Assembly (NCBI RefSeq): GCF_004210215.2
Contig: NZ_CP067394.1
Span: forward strand, 248,001 to 312,000
Origin: Cryobacterium sp. SO1
GTDB lineage: Bacteria; Actinomycetota; Actinomycetes; Actinomycetales; Microbacteriaceae
DNA: 64,000 nucleotides
Direction: 5' to 3'
Shown here in pieces: positions 44,451 to 53,043 of the stretch. A program made the position numbers and the translations under genes. Below the pieces are notes generated by a model. It was not told the origin of the DNA, did no database searches, and was given only the letters and a program-made list of their open reading frames with translations. Each line of letters starts with the position of its first letter. Positions within the stretch are counted from its first letter, which is position 1.

Positions 44451-45923
44451 CTAGGAGGACGGGCGGGTGGCCTTTACGTGCTCGTAGGCGGCGAGGGCGG
44501 CCCGGCGGGTCTCGCCGAGGTCGACGAGGGGCTGCGGGTACGACGGGGTGCCCCACTCTGGCACGTTCTGGCGCACGTACTCGTTGGTGGGATCGAACTT
44601 GGCCGCCTGCAGCTCGGGGTTGAACACCCGGAAGTACGGTGCCGCATCCGCCCCGGAACCGGCCACCCACTGCCAGCCGAACGGGTTGCTGGCCGGGTCG
44701 GCGTCGACGAGGGTGTCCCAGAACCATTGCTCGCCCTCCCGCCAGTCGATGAGCAGGTTCTTGATCAGGAACGACGCCGTGACCATGCGCACCCGGTTGT
44801 GCATGCTGCCGGTGCGCCACAACTCGCGCATGCCCGCGTCCACCAGGCGGAAGCCGGTGCGTCCCCGCTGCCAGGCCGAGAGCGCGGCCTCATCGAGCGG
44901 CGGCCAGGGGAACGCGTCGAAGCCGGGGCGCAGGTTGGCGGTGGCCAGATCGGGCGCGTGGAAGAGCACGTGGTAGGCGAACTCGCGCCAGCCCACCTCA
45001 GTGAGGAACCGGGTGGCGCTAGTGGCGGCCGCGCCGCTGAGGCCGCGGCGAGCGATATCGGTGGCGTGCCAGATCTGGTGCGGACTGATCTCGCCCCAGC
45101 GGAGGTAGGGCGAGAGCCTCGAGGTGGCCTGCTGCGCGGGCAGGTCGCGCTCGGTGCCGTACTTCGGCAGGGACTCGTCGAGGAAGGCCGCCAGCAGTTG
45201 ATGGGCGGCGGCCTCACCGGGCGTCCACGCCTCGCGCAGGCCGCCGGCCCAGTCCGGGTGGCTGGGCTGCAGCTCCCACGACGCGAGGTCGTCACCGGGC
45301 AGAGCGGGTGCGGCGTCGGTGAGCTCCGACGGCGCCGGGTAGGGTGCCCGCGGCGGCGGTCCGGCGGTGCACGCCCGCCAGAACGGGGTGAACACCGTGT
45401 ACGGCGTGCCGCCTCCGGTGCGGATGGTCCACGGTTCGAATAAGAGCGAACCGGCGAAACTGTGCGCCACGACGCCGGCCTCGGTCAGGCTGGTCTTGAT
45501 GCGGGTGTCCACCTCACGCTCTGCAGCCCCATACCGGCGGTTCCAGAACGCGGCACCGGCGCCGAGCTCCTCGACGAGTTCGCCGATCACGGACTCGGCC
45601 GCGCCCCGGCGCAACACCAGACGGCCGCCTAGCGCCGCGGTGTCGGCGGCGAGCGAGACCAGGCTCTGGTGAAGCCACCAGCGGGCGGCACCACCGAGCG
45701 GGCGGATGCCGGGGGAGACCTCGTCGAGCAGGTAGACCAGGGCGATCGGCCGGCCGCGTTCGAGCGCCGCGGTGAGGGCGGGGTTGTCGCCCAGTCGTAG
45801 GTCGTCACGCAACCAGACCAGCGAGGGCCCGTCAGGATGGGCCGGGGCCGGGGCGGTCGAGGGAGTGCCGGTCGAGGCCGTGCTGGGAGAGGCCGGGCCG
45901 GAGGCAGCGGAACCGCCGGTCAT
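44451..45923 (-). CDS. phrB: Deoxyribodipyrimidine photolyase (class I CPD photolyase)
   Basis: A 490-residue light-driven DNA repair enzyme. The N-terminal antenna-binding domain begins SLVWLRDDLRLGDNPAL. The FAD-binding part shows RLSPYLRWGEISPHQIW, WREFAYHVLFH, GMRELWRTGSMHNRVRMVTA and the FNPELQAAKFDP segment. A Ser/Pro/Ala-rich tail of about 30 residues precedes it. The stop of the oxidoreductase gene upstream is only 2 bases from its start, so the two are co-transcribed. Confidence 0.94.
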   Translation of the reverse strand: MTGGSAASGPASPSTASTGTPSTAPAPAHPDGPSLVWLRDDLRLGDNPALTAALERGRPIALVYLLDEVSPGIRPLGGAARWWLHQSLVSLAADTAALGGRLVLRRGAAESVIGELVEELGAGAAFWNRRYGAAEREVDTRIKTSLTEAGVVAHSFAGSLLFEPWTIRTGGGTPYTVFTPFWRACTAGPPPRAPYPAPSELTDAAPALPGDDLASWELQPSHPDWAGGLREAWTPGEAAAHQLLAAFLDESLPKYGTERDLPAQQATSRLSPYLRWGEISPHQIWHATDIARRGLSGAAATSATRFLTEVGWREFAYHVLFHAPDLATANLRPGFDAFPWPPLDEAALSAWQRGRTGFRLVDAGMRELWRTGSMHNRVRMVTASFLIKNLLIDWREGEQWFWDTLVDADPASNPFGWQWVAGSGADAAPYFRVFNPELQAAKFDPTNEYVRQNVPEWGTPSYPQPLVDLGETRRAALAAYEHVKATRPSS

Positions 45924-45925
45924 GT

Positions 45926-46924
45926 TCAGGCCGCGCTTTCGTCGGCGTCGGAGACCCGCAGCACGATCTTGCCGCGGGTGTGTCCACCCTCGAGGGCCCG
46001 GTGAGCGGCGGCGCCCTCGTCGAGGTCGAAGACCGAGTCGATGTTCACCCGCACGCTGCCGTTGTTGATCAGCGCCGTGATGGTGTCGAGCACCCGAGCG
46101 TCAGCGGCGACCTTGTAGCCGGTCGCGCGCACCCCGACGGCGGCAGCGTCGGCCTGCATGGTGGGCCAGCTGCCGGTGGGGGCGTTCACGAGCAGGCCAT
46201 CGGGCCGGAGCGTCGCGAGCGACCGGGTTCCGGTGGCGTCGTGCACGTTGCCGATCAGGTCGATCACGCTGTCGAGATCCGAGAGGGTCTCCTCGAACCG
46301 GGTGGTGCTGTAGTCGATCACCTCGTGCACGCCGAGGCGGTGCAGAAACTCCACCGAGGCGGTGGAGCCGGTCGCGGTGACGTGGGCGCCCAGGTGCCGG
46401 GCGAACTGCACGGCGAAGTGACCGACGCCGCCGCTGCCGGCGTGGATGAGCATCCGCTGGCCGGGTGCCGCGCCGGCGAGGGTCACCATGCCCCAGGCGG
46501 TCATGGCCGCCAGAGGGATGCCGGCGGCCTCGATGTGGCTCACGGCGACGGGCTTGCGGGCCACAGACAGGCTCGACACCACCAGGTACTCGGCGTAGCT
46601 GCCCGCGATGCGCGGCGGCCGGGCCATGCCGTACACGGCGTCGCCGGGCTGCAACGGGAAGGTCTCGTAGGGGGCGCGCACCACCACGCCGCTGAAGTCG
46701 TTGCCGAGCACGGTGGGGTAGCCGCCGATCGCGGCGGCGGCGCCGGAGCCGGCCCTGGTCTTGGAGTCGATGGGGTTGATGCCGGCGGCCACCACGCGCA
46801 CGAGGAGTTCGTCGCTCACCGGGACGGGCAGCGGCAGCTCGGCCAGGTGCAATTCGTCGGGACCGCCGGTGCGGTCGATGACGAGGGCGCGCATGGACGT
46901 GGGCAGATCCGAAGAAGTGGGCAT
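45926..46924 (-). CDS. NADP-dependent quinone-oxidoreductase-like protein (MDR superfamily)
   Basis: A 332-residue medium-chain dehydrogenase without zinc ligands. The catalytic-domain start MRALVIDRTGGPDEL, NPIDSKTRAG, the YPTVLGNDFSGVV segment and the NADP loop HAGSGGVGHFAVQ are clear. It probably reduces quinones or enones. ATG at 46924 chosen; 46894 is also possible, as neither has a clear ribosome-binding site. It precedes the photolyase gene by 2 bases. Confidence 0.88.
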   Translation of the reverse strand: MPTSSDLPTSMRALVIDRTGGPDELHLAELPLPVPVSDELLVRVVAAGINPIDSKTRAGSGAAAAIGGYPTVLGNDFSGVVVRAPYETFPLQPGDAVYGMARPPRIAGSYAEYLVVSSLSVARKPVAVSHIEAAGIPLAAMTAWGMVTLAGAAPGQRMLIHAGSGGVGHFAVQFARHLGAHVTATGSTASVEFLHRLGVHEVIDYSTTRFEETLSDLDSVIDLIGNVHDATGTRSLATLRPDGLLVNAPTGSWPTMQADAAAVGVRATGYKVAADARVLDTITALINNGSVRVNIDSVFDLDEGAAAHRALEGGHTRGKIVLRVSDADESAA

Positions 46925-46982
46925 GTGTCTATTCTGTGCCACCGAACCGCGAGTAGAAGAGGTAGAGCGCTGGTCGTGCGGT

Positions 46983-47690
46983 TCAGCGACCGTAGTCGTA
47001 GGATGGCGGCCCGGCGGCGCGCTCACGTTCGCGCTGGTGGTTGAGCAGGTCGATCAGCTGGTCGGCGAACCCCACCAGGATGCTGATCTGGTCATCATCC
47101 CGATCGATCCACCGGCACTCGGGGACGGCGGAGCGCGGCACGAAGTTGTCGTGTTCCTCCCACACCAGCAGGGTGCGGTCGGCGCCGAGCACGTACTGCT
47201 GCCACCAGATCTGACGCAGGTATGAGCGGGGGATGCTGCGCCAGGGCTTGCTGGTGGTCTTGATCTCGGCGAGTTCGAATACCCCGTTGCCCGCACTGCC
47301 CAAGCCGTCGGGAGTGGCCAGGTGGCGACGCTGCTCGGCCGCGTGGAACAGGTTGGTGCTCGGTTCGATGCCGTAGTTCGCCAGCACCCAAGCCGCGATC
47401 TCCGGCTCCCTGGCGCGGCCGTGATCGGTGTACGGGTTGCCGCCGAAACCGCTGCCGTTGATCTTCTCCCTGGCCGCGGTGTGCACCGATTTCTCGGTGG
47501 CGAGCTTGGCAACATCCGTGGCGGTGATGCCCTGGCTGCGAGCCCGCAGCCAGGCGACCCGGTCGGTGGAATCGGCCACGATGCGCGACAAGTGGGAATG
47601 CGCGGACGGCACCGGGAGCGGGGGCTGCTGCACGAGTAATTCGGCAGACTCCTCGCCCATGTCGAACAGGGCGAGCAAGTTGTGGGGCAC
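46983..47690 (-). CDS. YqaJ-type viral recombinase/exonuclease domain protein
   Basis: A 235-residue protein of the lambda-exonuclease (YqaJ, PD-(D/E)xK) fold. GITATDVAKLA, NPYTDHGRAREPEIAAWV, the metal-binding ATPDGL and ELAEIKTT (ExK) and a WWQQYVLGADRTLLV helix are visible. Relatives degrade one strand of double-stranded DNA in phage recombination. No recombinase, SSB or other phage gene is nearby, so it is a stand-alone copy. GTG at 47690 chosen; ATG at 47660 is the alternative. Confidence 0.85.
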   Translation of the reverse strand: MPHNLLALFDMGEESAELLVQQPPLPVPSAHSHLSRIVADSTDRVAWLRARSQGITATDVAKLATEKSVHTAAREKINGSGFGGNPYTDHGRAREPEIAAWVLANYGIEPSTNLFHAAEQRRHLATPDGLGSAGNGVFELAEIKTTSKPWRSIPRSYLRQIWWQQYVLGADRTLLVWEEHDNFVPRSAVPECRWIDRDDDQISILVGFADQLIDLLNHQRERERAAGPPSYDYGR

Positions 47691-47772
47691 CCGCCTATTC
47701 TGCCGCACCGCGGCGCCGCCGCCGTCGGGGCAGGCCGGAGACCCAGGGACCGGGCGGCGGCCCCACACGGAA

Positions 47773-47800
47773 CACCCCGGACGAGAACTCGTCCGGGGTG
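47773..47800 (-). terminator. Palindromic hairpin, possible terminator
   Basis: A perfect 13-bp stem (CACCCCGGACGAG with CTCGTCCGGGGTG, loop AA). No U-run follows on either strand, so termination is not certain. On the minus strand it lies downstream of the ABC ATPase stop. A directly repeated ATGCAGTGCCCGT lies next to it (47808-47835). Confidence 0.55.
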
Positions 47801-47854
47801 CCCTCTACATGCAGTGCCCGTCAATGCAGTGCCCGTACAGACAAAGCAGGGCGA

Positions 47855-48526
47855 TCAGGCGACCTCGCGCAGGACGCCGTTCCTGATGACCAGACGTCGC
47901 TGGGCGCGCTTGGCCACGGCACTGTCGTGGGTGACCACGATCAAGGTGAGGCCGCGGTCGCGCCAGAGCCCCTCGAGCAGATCCATGATCTCGTCGCGGG
48001 TCTGCTCGTCCAGGTTGCCGGTCGGTTCATCGGCCAAGAGCACGGCCGGCTCCTTGACCAGGGCACGGGCGATCGCCACGCGTTGCTGCTGGCCGCCGGA
48101 GAGCTCGGCCGGCAGGTGGCTGCCGCGTTCGCCGAGCCCGACGGACTCGAGCGCTGCCGCGGCCCTGGCGGTGCGTTCGGCCGAGGGCACCCCCAACGGA
48201 GCGAGCGCGGTCTCCACGTTCTCCTGCGCGGTGAGGGTGGGGATCAGGTTGAAGCCCTGGAACACGAAGCCGATCTCACGCGCCCGGATCTCGCCCAACG
48301 GCCCCTGGCCGAGCTGGGACAGATTGGATGTGCCCAGCTCCACGGTGCCGTCGGTGGGCCGGTCGAGGGCGCCGAGCATCTGCAGCAGCGTGGACTTGCC
48401 GCCACCCGTCGGACCCTGGATGGCGACCATCTGGCCATCCGGAATGGACAGGGTGACCTTGTTCAGTGCCGTGACCGAGCGCTTGCCCTGGTCGTATTTC
48501 TTGGTGACATCGGTCAGTTCATACAT
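47855..48526 (-). CDS. ABC transporter ATP-binding protein (MacB/LolD type)
   Basis: A 223-residue ATPase. Walker A GPTGGGKST, Q-loop VFQGFNLIPTLTA, signature LSGGQQQRVAIARAL, Walker B VLLADEPTGNLD and the H-loop VVTHD are all present. This type powers mechanotransmission by FtsX/MacB permeases for antimicrobial peptide or toxin export or sensing. It lies 36 bases after the permease gene, and the pair is divergent from a two-component system. Confidence 0.94.
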   Translation of the reverse strand: MYELTDVTKKYDQGKRSVTALNKVTLSIPDGQMVAIQGPTGGGKSTLLQMLGALDRPTDGTVELGTSNLSQLGQGPLGEIRAREIGFVFQGFNLIPTLTAQENVETALAPLGVPSAERTARAAAALESVGLGERGSHLPAELSGGQQQRVAIARALVKEPAVLLADEPTGNLDEQTRDEIMDLLEGLWRDRGLTLIVVTHDSAVAKRAQRRLVIRNGVLREVA

Positions 48527-48562
48527 GGGAGCTCACTTCTGGGAGGTCGTCGACGGAGGGGA

Positions 48563-50044
48563 TCACGCGATGCTGCGCAGCGCTTCTGAGGGGCTCAGGC
48601 GCGAGGCACGCCAGCCGCCGATGGCACCGGCGAGCAGACCGCCGAGCACGGCGAGACCGACGGCGATGAGGATGACCGACAGGGTCACCGGCACCTGCAG
48701 CACGATGTCGGAGGTGGTGGCTTCCACCGCAGCCTGACCGAATCCGCGGCCGCCGCCGGGACCGCCCATGGCGGCTGCCGCGTCGGTGGTGGCGGCGCCC
48801 GCGGTGAGGGTGGGGGCGACGAGGTTGATCACCAGGATGCCGACCAGGCCGACCGCGATGCCGACGACCCCGCCGATCAGGCCCTGCACCAGGGATTCGC
48901 CCGCCACCTGGCGCACGATCCGGCCGTTCGACCAGCCAATCGCCTTGAGGGTGCCGAATTCGCGGGTGCGCCGGGTGACACCGGAGATCGTGAACAGGAT
49001 GGCGATCAGGAACGCGGCGGCCAGCACGATGAGCGACAACCAGAGACCGAGGTTCTTGACCAGGTCGGAGGCGCTGGAGAGCGACCCTGACACGCTCGAC
49101 GCGAGGTCGGACTGGGTCTGCACCGTCGCATCCGGCAGGGCGGTTTCGATGTCGGCCTGGATCTGTTCGATGTCGGTGGACGAGGCCGCCTGCACGTAGA
49201 TGTCGGTGACCTGGTCGGTCAGGCCGGACAGGGTCTGGGCCACGTCGAGCGGGATGTAGACGTTGGACGCGGTGGCGGCATCCGCCGACGAGGCGGTGAC
49301 CAGACCGACGACTGTGAAGTCGGTGCCCGCGATGGCGACGGTGTCGCCCACGACGAGCTCAGCGGTGGTGGCGTAGCCGGCGTCGAGCACGGCGACGTTG
49401 CTGCCGGCGTCGGCGCTTTCCAGGCTGCGACCGTCGGTCAGGCTCACGGCCGAGAGCGGTCCGACCGCATCATCGGCCGGGTCGAGGCCCAGCACGGTGA
49501 AGGAATCGACGCTGAACGAGCTGCCGCCGGCGCCGTCGGGGCCGCCGCTGGGCGCTGTGCCCCCGGCTTCGGCGTCGTCCCCGCTCGGCGCGGTGCCGGT
49601 GTCGGAGCGTTGCGGCAGGGCGCCGTCGAAGGTGGTGTTGCTCAGCGACAGGGTCGCGGCTGCGACGGAGACCGTGTCGATGCCGCTGACGGTGTCCAGC
49701 GCCGTGGCGTCGAAGGCGGTGGTGCCGCGGTCCACGGAAAGCCTGGACTGGCTGACGGTGGTGGTCCCGTCGGTAGTGGCACCGTCATCCGCGCCGAAGT
49801 CGAAATTCTGCGGGCGGCCGGCACCCGCTTCGCCCTCGGTGGGCGCCGTCGGCGTCTCGCTGACGGTGATGTCGGTGCCGACGACGTACACCGAGGCCAG
49901 CACGGTGGACTGGGCCAACTGCACCCCGCTCGAGACGGCGTTGACGATAATGACCAGGGCGATGGCGAGCGCCATGCCGATGGCGACGATGGCGGTCTGC
50001 TTACGGCGACCCGCCAGCTCTCGTCGCAGATAGGTGACAAACAT
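48563..50044 (-). CDS. ABC transporter permease (FtsX/MacB type)
   Basis: A 493-residue permease. One N-terminal membrane segment (about 15-38) is followed by a large extracytoplasmic MacB-like domain rich in Ser/Thr/Gly (about 40-325), then three C-terminal segments. The FtsX core includes TRRTREFGTLKAIGWSNGRI. The external domain includes a low-complexity stretch with GTAPSG repeats. It works with the next gene's ATPase. The divergent response regulator probably controls it. Confidence 0.9.
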   Translation of the reverse strand: MFVTYLRRELAGRRKQTAIVAIGMALAIALVIIVNAVSSGVQLAQSTVLASVYVVGTDITVSETPTAPTEGEAGAGRPQNFDFGADDGATTDGTTTVSQSRLSVDRGTTAFDATALDTVSGIDTVSVAAATLSLSNTTFDGALPQRSDTGTAPSGDDAEAGGTAPSGGPDGAGGSSFSVDSFTVLGLDPADDAVGPLSAVSLTDGRSLESADAGSNVAVLDAGYATTAELVVGDTVAIAGTDFTVVGLVTASSADAATASNVYIPLDVAQTLSGLTDQVTDIYVQAASSTDIEQIQADIETALPDATVQTQSDLASSVSGSLSSASDLVKNLGLWLSLIVLAAAFLIAILFTISGVTRRTREFGTLKAIGWSNGRIVRQVAGESLVQGLIGGVVGIAVGLVGILVINLVAPTLTAGAATTDAAAAMGGPGGGRGFGQAAVEATTSDIVLQVPVTLSVILIAVGLAVLGGLLAGAIGGWRASRLSPSEALRSIA

Positions 50045-50128
50045 CGATTCTCCACTCCGGTGGCAGGGAGGTTCCCGCCTTTCGTTTCTGAAGCTAAGGA
50101 CCCCGGTTATGGCCGCACCATGGCCTGC

Positions 50129-50203
50129 CTATGAATCTGCCCAGCATGCGACCGGGGAGGGTTTTCTCAGGGCGGCACTGGCTGACACATAGCCCGTTCA
50201 TAG
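50129..50203. promoter_or_regulatory. Inverted CTATGAA / TTCATAG pair in the divergent promoter
   Basis: CTATGAA at 50129-50135 and TTCATAG at 50197-50203 face each other between the ABC permease and the response regulator genes. Sites of this size are plausible for an OmpR-type regulator controlling both directions. The spacing is wide (61 bases), so this is tentative. Confidence 0.35.
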
Positions 50204-50226
50204 AAAAGGCATGGATACTTCGATCC

Positions 50227-50973
50227 ATGAGCACACGAACCACCGAGCAGCCGGCCCACGGACCCCGCCTTCGCAAGGCCGACGGCTCCCCGATCCGGGT
50301 CCTCGTCGTCGACGACGAGCCCACCCTCACCGATCTGCTCTCGATGGCCCTCCGCTACGAGGGCTGGGAGGTGCGCACCGCCGGCGAAGGCCGGGCGGCC
50401 ATCACCCTGGCGCGCGAGTTCCGGCCGGACGCCATCGTGCTCGACATCATGCTGCCCGACATCGACGGCCTGCAGGTTCTCCAGCGGGTGCGGGCGGATG
50501 GCTATGAGACGCCGGTGCTCTTCCTCACCGCCAAGGACTCCCTCGACGACCGCATCGCGGGCCTCACCGCCGGCGGCGACGACTACGTCACCAAACCGTT
50601 CAGCCTGGAGGAGGTCGTCGCGAGACTGCGTGGACTCATCCGCCGCTCAACCATGGCCGTCTCGGACTCCAACGACCCCCGCATCACCGTGGGCGACCTC
50701 ACCCTCGACGAGGACAGCTACGAGGTGTTCCGCGCCGGCGAACAGATCGAACTGACCGCCACCGAGTTCGAACTGCTGCGCTTCCTGATGCGCAACCCGC
50801 GCCGGGTCCTCAGCAAGGCCCAGATCCTGGACCGGGTGTGGAGCTACGACTTCGGCGGCAAGTCCTCGGTCGTGGAGATCTACATCTCCTACCTGCGCAA
50901 GAAGGTGGATGCCGGGCGCGAGCCGATGATCCACACCGTGCGCGGTGCCGGTTACATGCTGAAGATCGCCTGA
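50227..50973 (+). CDS. OmpR-family response regulator
   Basis: A 248-residue two-domain regulator. The receiver (about 23-135) has the acidic pair DDE at 29-31, the phosphorylation site Asp73 in VLDIMLPD and YVTKPF. The C-terminal winged helix (about 155-247) has ELTATEFELLRFLMRNPRRV. ATG at 50227. The stop overlaps the kinase start (TGATG). It most likely regulates the divergent MacB-like ABC genes. Confidence 0.94.
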   Translation: MSTRTTEQPAHGPRLRKADGSPIRVLVVDDEPTLTDLLSMALRYEGWEVRTAGEGRAAITLAREFRPDAIVLDIMLPDIDGLQVLQRVRADGYETPVLFLTAKDSLDDRIAGLTAGGDDYVTKPFSLEEVVARLRGLIRRSTMAVSDSNDPRITVGDLTLDEDSYEVFRAGEQIELTATEFELLRFLMRNPRRVLSKAQILDRVWSYDFGGKSSVVEIYISYLRKKVDAGREPMIHTVRGAGYMLKIA

Positions 50974-52493
50974 TGGCCCGAAGGCCAGCCGCGGTGAACG
51001 TCCCGATCATCGCGACCCGCACCGGTCGCGCGCCGTGGACGCTTCGCCGCCGGCTGGTCGTTGCGGTGGTGGGGCTCCTCGCCCTGGTCAGCCTGGTCAT
51101 TGGTGTGGTGAGCGTGGCCATCCTCAGCGCCAGCCTGATGGACGGCCTCGACCAGCAGGTCACGAGCGCCGCCGAACGCTCCAGGGTGTTCTTCGACCGC
51201 CGGCCGAGCGGTGATTTCACCCTCCCCGCGGCAACGGCCAACGATGTGCTGAACGGGCCCTCCCAACCGCCCGGCACCCTGGCGCTGGTCTACGACGGCG
51301 CCACGGTCACGGCCGGCTACACCGATGACACCGGTGCGGTCGTGGCGTTGAGTAACGACCAGGTCACTCAGCTCGTCACCGAACTCGACACCGCCGTGCA
51401 GGAAGGCGGCACGGCCGTTCCGTTCAGCGTGAACCTCGGCGGCGACGTCGGCGAATACCGGGTCCTGGCCGAAACGGCGCGCTCCGGCGCCCTGTATTTG
51501 GTGGGACTGCCGGTCGCCGGCGTGACCGGAACGGCCACCCAGCTCGCTCTCATCATCGCGATCGTGTCGCTGGTCGGCATCGTGCTGGTGGCCTTCCTCG
51601 CCACCGCCATAGTGCGCCTGGCCCTGCGGCCGCTGCAGCGGGTCACCGCCACCGCCACCCGGGTCTCCGAATTGCCGCTGGACCGAGGCGAAGTGTTGCT
51701 GGTCGACCGGGTGCCGGCGGCGGACACCGACCCCCGCACCGAGGTCGGCCGGGTGGGCTCCGCGCTCAACCGCATGCTCGACCACGTCGACGTCGCCCTG
51801 GAGACCCGGCAGGCCAGCGAGAACAAGGTGCGCCAGTTCGTGGCGGATGCCAGCCACGAGCTACGCACCCCGCTCGCGTCGATCCGCGGCTACTCCGAGC
51901 TCACCCGCCGAAGCGGCCAGGAACTGCCGCCAGACGCCATCCACGCCCTCGGCCGCATCGAGTCGGAGTCTGTGCGAATGACCGGGCTTGTCGAGGACCT
52001 GCTGCTGCTCGCCAGACTGGACGAGGGCCGCGAACTCGAGCGGGAGCCTGTGGACCTGACCACGCTGCTCGTCGACGTGGTCAGCGACGCCCATGCGGCC
52101 GGCCGTGACCACACCTGGGACCTCGACCTGCCCGAAGAACCCGTGCTGGCCGCCGGCGACGGCCCGCGCCTGCACCAGGTCTTCGCGAACCTGCTCGCCA
52201 ACGCCAGGGTGCACACCGACCCCGGCACCCGGGTGGAAGTGGTGCTGGGCGTCGAGGGGGAGCACGCCGTGGTGACGGTGACCGACAACGGCCCCGGCAT
52301 CCCGGAGAACCTGCGGGCGACCCTGTTCGAGAGGTTCGCCCGCGGCGACAGCTCCAGGTTCCGCGGCACCGGGGGCAGCACCGGCCTGGGCCTGGCGATC
52401 GTGCAGGCCGTTGTGCTGGCGCACCGCGGCGAGGTCACCGTGGACAGCAGGCCGGGTCGCACCAGCTTCAGGGTGGTCCTGCCCCTGGCCTGA
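50973..52493 (+). CDS. Sensor histidine kinase
   Basis: A 506-residue membrane kinase. Two transmembrane segments (about 28-52 and 185-212) flank an extracytoplasmic sensor. HAMP follows, then HisKA with the phosphorylated His295 in DASHELRTPLASIRGY, and HATPase with NLLANARVHT, TDNGPGIP and GTGGSTGLGLAIV. It pairs with the overlapping response regulator. The signal is unknown, but the adjacent exporter suggests an envelope-active compound. Confidence 0.94.
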   Translation: MARRPAAVNVPIIATRTGRAPWTLRRRLVVAVVGLLALVSLVIGVVSVAILSASLMDGLDQQVTSAAERSRVFFDRRPSGDFTLPAATANDVLNGPSQPPGTLALVYDGATVTAGYTDDTGAVVALSNDQVTQLVTELDTAVQEGGTAVPFSVNLGGDVGEYRVLAETARSGALYLVGLPVAGVTGTATQLALIIAIVSLVGIVLVAFLATAIVRLALRPLQRVTATATRVSELPLDRGEVLLVDRVPAADTDPRTEVGRVGSALNRMLDHVDVALETRQASENKVRQFVADASHELRTPLASIRGYSELTRRSGQELPPDAIHALGRIESESVRMTGLVEDLLLLARLDEGRELEREPVDLTTLLVDVVSDAHAAGRDHTWDLDLPEEPVLAAGDGPRLHQVFANLLANARVHTDPGTRVEVVLGVEGEHAVVTVTDNGPGIPENLRATLFERFARGDSSRFRGTGGSTGLGLAIVQAVVLAHRGEVTVDSRPGRTSFRVVLPLA

Positions 52494-52523
52494 GAGGCGC
52501 GGCCGTCTGGTCGCCTGAACGGG

Positions 52524-53033
52524 TTACGCGGCGCCGTCCGGCGAGTTCAGCCGTTTCAGCATCAGGGCGAAGTTGTGCAGGTCGGCTTCGGGCCAGCCGG
52601 CCAGCCGGCCGTGCAGGAGACTTTTGTTGCCGCCGGGCACGGCCGCCATCTTCTCGACCGCCAGCGGGGTCGCCGCGAGGTACTTGGCGCGCCCGTCGGC
52701 CGGGTCCGCGGCGAGTTCGAGCAGACCGAGGTCCTCGAGCAACCGGGCCTGGCGGCTGATCACGCTGCGGTCCACATCGAGCGCCTCGGCCACCGCGCTG
52801 GCGTGGGTCGGGCCACAGCGGCGCAGCATCCACAGGATCTTGAGGCCGAACGGCTGGAGTGCCGGATCGACGCGCAGGGCCGTATGGCGCATCGCGCCTC
52901 GCACATAGGCCGCGAGTTGCATCATCTGCTCCTCGACCTGGGCCAGCGCGTCGGCGATGTCGGGCTCGCTGCCGTGGGGAAGGGCCGGCTCGCCGGGCTC
53001 GGCGGCCGGGGGGAGCTCACCGTTCTCGGTCAT
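52524..53033 (-). CDS. MarR-family regulator of the efflux gene
   Basis: A 169-residue winged-helix protein. It shows ASAVAEALDVDRSVISRQARLL as recognition region (in parts) and the wing DPADGRAKYLAATPLAVEKM. ATG at 53033 sits six bases behind AGGGTG; another in-frame ATG at 53039 is possible. It follows the MFS gene by 10 bases, so they are one unit. The TTGACA-type palindromes in the MFS promoter are its likely operators. Confidence 0.88.
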   Translation of the reverse strand: MTENGELPPAAEPGEPALPHGSEPDIADALAQVEEQMMQLAAYVRGAMRHTALRVDPALQPFGLKILWMLRRCGPTHASAVAEALDVDRSVISRQARLLEDLGLLELAADPADGRAKYLAATPLAVEKMAAVPGGNKSLLHGRLAGWPEADLHNFALMLKRLNSPDGAA

Positions 53034-53043
53034 GAGCATCACC

